Below are positions 58,997 to 64,000 of a stretch of DNA of 64,000 nt, piece by piece. Made by a program: the position numbers and the translations under genes. Numbering within the stretch: position 1 is the stretch's first letter; each line of letters opens with the position of its first letter. The DNA is from Salinimicrobium sediminis (GTDB lineage Bacteria; Bacteroidota; Bacteroidia; Flavobacteriales; Flavobacteriaceae): the NCBI RefSeq assembly GCF_900215295.1, contig NZ_OCMF01000001.1, positions 124,001 to 188,000 on the forward strand, read 5' to 3'. The notes under the pieces are model-generated. The model had not been told where the DNA came from and made no database searches. It saw nothing but the letters and a program-made list of their open reading frames with translations.

Positions 58997-59500
58997 TTAA
59001 TTGCTGAAATTTAATGTTCCTTCCGGGTGGTCCCTCATTAACAACAGACTTTTGATCTTGCCGCCATAATCCACCTTAACAACATTTTTTTGCTCCGGAA
59101 AAATATCAGTCAAGACCGAATTCTCCACAGCTATATTTTTCACAGGTTCCACATCTTCCACTTCTAAATATACAAGCAGTTGATCCTTATCATATTCTTT
59201 TCCTATATAATTTAAGGTCCTCTGCTTACCATTAACGCTGATGCTCAATTTATCCTGAAAGTATCGCTCCACAAATTGATCTGCTGCGGAATGCTCCTCT
59301 TCTTTGGTAAGATAGATCTCTTTGTTGTAGCGCTTTTGCAAAAGATCTTCCATATCATCTGTAAACACATGCGAAATGATCTGAAGCGCCCGCTGTTCTT
59401 CATTATACTTGATATCTGTCGCACTTACGTAAAATTTGTGCACAGTAGTGAAAGCAAGTAAAGGCAACAAAGCCAGAAAAATTAAGTATGTCTTTTTCAT
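58997..59500 (-). CDS. DUF6702 exported protein
   Basis: This 167-residue protein has a signal peptide (MKKTYLIFLALLPLLAFTTVH) and the conserved start of DUF6702, HKFYVSATDIKYNEEQRALQIISHVFTDD. The remainder is an alpha/beta domain with two strands near LNYIGKEYDKDQLLVYLEVE. The function is unknown; it is regularly found next to an M1 peptidase, as here. ATG 59500 gives the complete signal; the longer frame from 59521 is not needed. Confidence 0.88.
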   Translation of the reverse strand: MKKTYLIFLALLPLLAFTTVHKFYVSATDIKYNEEQRALQIISHVFTDDMEDLLQKRYNKEIYLTKEEEHSAADQFVERYFQDKLSISVNGKQRTLNYIGKEYDKDQLLVYLEVEDVEPVKNIAVENSVLTDIFPEQKNVVKVDYGGKIKSLLLMRDHPEGTLNFSN

Positions 59501-59595
59501 GTAGTGTAAGTCTGAAGTCACTTCTGTTTAAACAAAGACTGTTCCACAGACATAATTCTTAGACTGCAGCAGGAGGAGAAGGTTTAATTCCGGAA

Positions 59596-59623
59596 GAAAC
59601 AAGAATCAAGAAACTAGAACCAA
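59596..59623. repeat. Heptanucleotide array GAAACAA type
   Basis: Four units GAAACAA, GAATCAA, GAAACTA, GAACCAA. Confidence 0.8.
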
Positions 59624-59644
59624 GACTTTGATTCTTGTCCTGTT

Positions 59645-59666
59645 GGCGCGGATTTGTACCCGTGCC
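59645..59666. repeat. REP-like palindrome, second copy
   Basis: GGCGCGGATTTGTACCCGTG, with the same head as 55236-55257 but a weaker stem. Confidence 0.5.
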
Positions 59667-59718
59667 GACTTTTAAAAATAAACGAATTAGTACCATCAAT
59701 TAGCTTATGCACCCCAAT

Positions 59719-59988
59719 GCCCTTCGACCAGCTCTCCTTCTGGTCGAGCGCTCAGGGTGACATTTCTCTATAGAACCTAGAGTCTAGAGTCTAGAGACAA
59801 GACTTTTTTAACAGTTGTCAGGTTGAGCTATTTTCACGTCCGGGAGGGCGGGGAAATTTGGTTGAAACTGGTTAATGCCCACTAATTGGTTCTGTACATC
59901 AAAGCCCTTCGACCAGCCCTCTCTCTGGTTGAGCGCTCAGGGTGACATTTCTCTATAGAACCTAGAGACTATAGTCTAGAGACAAGAC
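59719..59988. repeat. 85-bp direct repeats with inner heptamer arrays
   Basis: Copies at 59719-59803 and 59904-59988 (about ten differences). Each begins with CCCTTCGACCAG...CTGGT(C/T)GAGCGCTCAGGGTGACA, a hairpin-forming segment, and ends in four TAGAACC/TAGAGTC heptamers (59771-59798; 59956-59983). No gene was seen in the 566-bp spacer. Confidence 0.88.
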
Positions 59989-60041
59989 ATTGCACAAATT
60001 GGAATTTGAAGTGTGATCCCTGGAATTTGGTTCAAGGCTCA

Positions 60042-60090
60042 CTGCTCATTAGTGATTGTTTATTGATAATTGTTTATTGCTAATTGTTCA
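60042..60090 (-). repeat. Heptanucleotide array starting at the stop of the exported-protein gene
   Basis: On the minus strand from TGA (60090-60088): TGAACAA, TTAGCAA, TAAACAA, TTATCAA, TAAACAA, TCACTAA, TGAGCAG. Seven units, all in register with the stop codon. Confidence 0.85.
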
Positions 60091-60894
60091 CTTGGCATTG
60101 AACTTCGCGCTCTGCTCCAGCAGGAACTCAATTAGATCCATCTCCTTTTCTTTATCCAGAAGCCTGGAAGGAAATCCTAAAGCATTTAAATAGGTAATAA
60201 AATTGCTGATTTGCCGGATTTGAATATCCAATACCTCTTCAAAAAACTCATTATCGTAGCGGCTTCTTATTTCCTTTTCAAGATTGATCATTCCTCTTTG
60301 GTTCAGCGGAGAAGGAGGGCGTTCTTTTGCCTTTTTTGGAGGAAAGATCATCCCGACTATACCACCGATTATGGCTAATGGATCAGCTCCGTTGGTCAAT
60401 CCCGGTCCAGGCATACCAACATTTGTCACGGCAGATTGTCCGTCCTGCCTCCATTCATACTCATAATCATTAATAGAAGCCGCGGTCATTGAGGGTAGAT
60501 CCAATTTGATTGTTTCAATATTTCCGGCATCCACATCCAAATTCCCTGTGAGTTCATGAGGTTTCACGACAACTTCGGGTAAATCATTAATATTTTCTAT
60601 AATTTCCACATTCAAAGTCCTGCTCTTTAAAGTCTGCTCATCTATAACGAAGAGCAGATCTTTATACTGAAGTGCCGAAAAATATAAGGAGTCATTTAAC
60701 TTTGCGTAGATACTGAAGTTGCCTTTTTCTGATGACACACTCCCCTTTCCGGAGTTTTTATTATAGATCGTAATTCCCTGAAGATCGGCTTCCGCAGGAA
60801 CTTTTATAGTACCTTCAATCTCCACCTCCCCAAATGACTGAGCAGCCGAACATGTGGTAATTATCAGAAAAATTAGAAGCAGCAGGTTCTTCAT
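60088..60894 (-). CDS. Exported CarboxypepD_reg-like domain protein, paralog 1
   Basis: This 268-residue protein has a signal peptide (to AAQS), a beta-sandwich resembling the carboxypeptidase regulatory-like domain (about 25-115: I-E-G-T-I-K-V-P...G-I-T-I-Y-N-K-N-S-G-K-G-S-V-S-S-E-K-G-N-F), then LPEVVVKPHELTGNLDVDAGNI and a helical C-terminal half with a central proline-rich turn. It is paralogous with the gene at 61128-61913. Such domains often occur at the N terminus of TonB-dependent receptors, but no receptor follows. Function unknown. Confidence 0.85.
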   Translation of the reverse strand: MKNLLLLIFLIITTCSAAQSFGEVEIEGTIKVPAEADLQGITIYNKNSGKGSVSSEKGNFSIYAKLNDSLYFSALQYKDLLFVIDEQTLKSRTLNVEIIENINDLPEVVVKPHELTGNLDVDAGNIETIKLDLPSMTAASINDYEYEWRQDGQSAVTNVGMPGPGLTNGADPLAIIGGIVGMIFPPKKAKERPPSPLNQRGMINLEKEIRSRYDNEFFEEVLDIQIRQISNFITYLNALGFPSRLLDKEKEMDLIEFLLEQSAKFNAK

Positions 60895-61095
60895 CCAGGA
60901 TCAATAACGGGAAAATGTAGGAAATATTTTACACTAAGGCTGCCAGGATATTCTCATTTGTGCTTTAACCTAAATCTCGTCCCTATGGGATTTCTATCTT
61001 GTGTTGAGAATGTTTCTACCAATCATTTGGCCCTACAGTACAGATTGGTATTTAGAGTTTGAACTTAATTCACTACCCCTCGGCCACATTTTTCC

Positions 61096-61130
61096 CTGAA
61101 CACTGCTCACTGCTCACTGATCACTGATCA
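61096..61130 (-). repeat. Heptanucleotide array starting at a stop codon
   Basis: On the minus strand from TGA (61130-61128): two TGATCAG, two TGAGCAG, one TGTTCAG unit. The same unit as after the stop at 9835. Confidence 0.9.
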
Positions 61131-61913
61131 CTTATTATCTGCCTTTTTCTCCCTGTAACGTTGACTCTGTTTTACAAGAAAATCAATAAGTTGCAGCTCG
61201 TTTTCTTCCTTCAGCATTTGTGGAGAAAGACCATTATCTTCAGCAAAATAGATGAATTCATAAATATTATCTTTCTCAATATTTAAATTCTCCCTGAAAA
61301 AGTCATCATCATAAAGCTGTAGTACCTGTTCATCCAGGTCTTCATTTCCACCTATATTGGTCATGACGCTTCGGGTGGTAAAGATGTTCCTGAAAATGTT
61401 GGCAAAATTAGTTCCGTTATAGATCATAGCTTCCCTCATCGCCGCATTTGCCGGTGAAGTAAGAGAATCGGGTCGAAAAGTATACTCGTAAGAATTGATC
61501 TCGGCTGCCGATTGCGTGGGAAGATTAATTTCCGCTACAGGAATTCGTGCCACGTCAACCTCAACATTCCCGGATAGATCATAAGGAGTCACCACGACTT
61601 CCGGCAACTCGGTTACAGATTCAGAAATAAATACATTGAGCTGTTGGTTTTCTACTACCCCCTTATCAATTACAACCGAAAAATCCTGATATTGTAAAGC
61701 AGCAAAATCCAGTGTATCTCCCGCAGCCACTCTAATATTAAAATTTCCGGCTTCATTGGAAATAGTGGCCGACTTTGCAGTACGGTTAATTATAGAAATG
61801 CCCTGGGGATCTTCTCCCAGTGGCGGAGTGATCTTTCCGCTGATGGCTAACCGCTCCTGGGCAATCAGACTTACCGAAAAAAAGAAAATTGTAATGTAGA
61901 GAAGACTTTTCAT
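61128..61913 (-). CDS. Exported CarboxypepD_reg-like domain protein, paralog 2
   Basis: This 261-residue exported protein (signal to LIAQE) shares the whole layout of paralog 1: beta-sandwich with GISIINRTAKSATISNEAGNF, LPEVVVTPYDLSGNVEVDVARI, LPTQSAAEINSYEY and a C-terminal helical domain with DDFFRENLNIEKDNIYEFI. Identity looks moderate (roughly one third to one half in the shared core), so the duplication is old. The two genes are in the same orientation, 233 bp apart. Role unknown. Confidence 0.85.
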   Translation of the reverse strand: MKSLLYITIFFFSVSLIAQERLAISGKITPPLGEDPQGISIINRTAKSATISNEAGNFNIRVAAGDTLDFAALQYQDFSVVIDKGVVENQQLNVFISESVTELPEVVVTPYDLSGNVEVDVARIPVAEINLPTQSAAEINSYEYTFRPDSLTSPANAAMREAMIYNGTNFANIFRNIFTTRSVMTNIGGNEDLDEQVLQLYDDDFFRENLNIEKDNIYEFIYFAEDNGLSPQMLKEENELQLIDFLVKQSQRYREKKADNK

Positions 61914-61985
61914 GATGCTGCTTTTCTTAAAGAAACAAAATCAATTCTTTATAAAAATCTAATTGCCGACTAAACTTTAGTTAAA

Positions 61986-62192
61986 GGTGGGATGGGGATT
62001 GGTTAATTGGGGATTGGAAAAATGGGAATTAGGGATTAGGAAATGGCTTTTAGAATGGAATTAATACTACTCAAGTCAGCAGACTTTAAGGTTTTCTCGA
62101 GGCCCCAACAAGAGAGCCCGGTAACCGGAAACCGGAAACAGCAAACAGAAATACGGTCTCTAAATCCTGAATTTTGAATCCTGAATTTTGAA
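61986..62192. repeat. Three heptanucleotide arrays in the spacer before peptidase E
   Basis: A degenerate GGGATTG/TTAGGGA series (61986-62046), four CCGGAAA-type units (62118-62145), and two copies of the pair TCCTGAA-TTTTGAA (62165-62192). No gene is seen from 61914 to 62269. Confidence 0.8.
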
Positions 62193-62240
62193 TCCCTCCA
62201 GAATTAGCTCAATTTTAAAAACTGCCTGTTCCAGATTTAG

Positions 62241-62248
62241 TAATTTTA
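62241..62248 (+). promoter_or_regulatory. Near-consensus -7 box (TAATTTTA) for peptidase E-glutaminase
   Basis: One mismatch to TAnnTTTG, 21 nt before the peptidase E ATG at 62270. Confidence 0.4.
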
Positions 62249-62269
62249 CAGGTAAACTAATTCGACCCT

Positions 62270-62963
62270 ATGAAAAACCTGATTCTTGCCAGTACTTCTA
62301 CCCTCCATGGCCAGGAATATCTGGAGTATCTTACCCCAGTTTTAAATTCTCATTTTTCAGATTGTAATGAAATTTTGTTCATCCCTTACGCCAGGCCTGG
62401 CGGCATCACCCATGATGAATATACTCAGAGTGCCCAAAAAGCCTTTGAAAAGATAGGGCTTGCGGTAAAAGGCATTCATCAATTTGATTCTCCTTCAGAA
62501 GCTATAAAAAAGGCGGAGGGTATATTTACCGGGGGTGGAAATACTTTTTTACTGGTGCAGCAGCTCTATCACTTTGATCTTCTTCAGCTACTCCAGGAGG
62601 TACTCAAAACAGGTATTCCCTACCTCGGGACCAGCGCGGGCACTAACATTGCGGGGCTAACCATGAAAACTACCAATGATATGCCCATTGTTTATCCTCC
62701 ATCATTCAAAACTCTGGGAATGGTGCCTTTTAATATCAATCCGCATTACCTCGATCCCGATCCGGATTCAACTCATAAGGGAGAGACGCGGGAAACCAGG
62801 ATCAGGGAATTCCATCAATTTAATACCCCTCCGGTTGTAGGACTGCGCGAGGGGAGTTGGCTGGAGGTGAAAGGAAATAACATTAAGTTAAAGGGAGAAC
62901 CTTTGGCCCGCATTTTTGAAGCCGGACTGGAAGCCTATGAAGTAGAACCCGAAACCCTGCTCA

Positions 62964-62977
<14 letters not shown>
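62270..62977 (+). CDS. pepE: Dipeptidase E (alpha-aspartyl dipeptidase, S51)
   Basis: This 235-residue Ser peptidase cleaves Asp-Xaa dipeptides. The nucleophile elbow is YLGTSAGTNIAG, with FTGGGNTFLLVQQL before it and the acidic/His residues in INPHYLDPDPDSTHKGETRETRI. The enzyme is cytoplasmic and complete. It overlaps the glutaminase gene by 14 bp, so the two form an operon for recovering Asp and Glu. Confidence 0.95.

Positions 62978-64000
<1,023 letters not shown>

Overview
This window reads as a chromosomal segment of a marine-type member of the Flavobacteriaceae (Bacteroidota), most like the Gramella/Salegentibacter group. The evidence is the recurring Bacteroidota promoter box TAnnTTTG 7-25 nt before start codons, almost no Shine-Dalgarno sequences, a type III glutamine synthetase, fused isobutyryl-CoA mutase, and many proteins from families typical of this group (DUF4920, DUF4197, DUF6268, DUF6702, DUF1684, Lacal_2735, a two-motif DnaJ). 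I saw no rRNA, tRNA, prophage, integrase, insertion sequence or CRISPR array. The genus is an inference; the family is well supported.

Layout. 0-5.8 kb: start of an Ohr/OsmC gene, the cobalamin GTPase MeaB, a sugar epimerase, and a tight three-gene cassette (GT2 glycosyltransferase, double LAB_N membrane protein, GT39 transferase) facing a PAP2 phosphatase. 5.8-16.3 kb: MATE transporter, M28 peptidase, a shortened NtrC-type regulator with an outer-membrane protein, a NatAB-like ABC exporter, and grpE-dnaJ. 16.4-31.5 kb: YceI lipoprotein, mnmD, ilvE, an M49 peptidase, a fluoride channel, cold-shock protein, MarC, and a split LigD pair (phosphoesterase and polymerase as separate genes). 31.9-48.3 kb: icmF, pyrF-prfA, msrA, a GxxExxY cassette, purM, glnN with a striking promoter region, a Na/Ca antiporter and a BlaI-M56 pair. 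48.3-62.2 kb: small genes, SDR, kynureninase, a DUF559 cassette, O-methyltransferase, TatA, M1 peptidase-DUF6702 and two paralogous exported proteins, separated by long repeat-filled spacers. 62.3-64 kb: peptidase E, glutaminase and the end of alkB.

The most unusual signal is a dispersed set of short tandem arrays, nearly all with a 7-nt period (a few 8 or 15), in more than 25 places. They have different unit sequences but the same period, and at least seven begin flush with the stop codon of the upstream gene, so that TAG or TGA is the first three bases of the first unit. Three small-protein genes of families known to occur in many dispersed copies (GxxExxY, four-helix S23-like, DUF559) each sit inside their own repeat surround: long inverted repeats, tandem arrays, and hairpin-bearing direct repeats. 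In the GxxExxY and DUF559 cases the repeat encodes the last codons of a protein. Together these look like gene-end-directed repeat insertion or expansion and deserve genome-wide counting.

Other points of interest: two 10-bp direct repeats 53 bp apart with a 16-bp palindrome over the glnN promoter; an NtrC-like regulator lacking its DNA-binding domain and with an altered GAFTGA loop; DnaJ with half of its zinc-binding motifs; an esterase-like protein with its nucleophile replaced; and very short 5' leaders on many genes.
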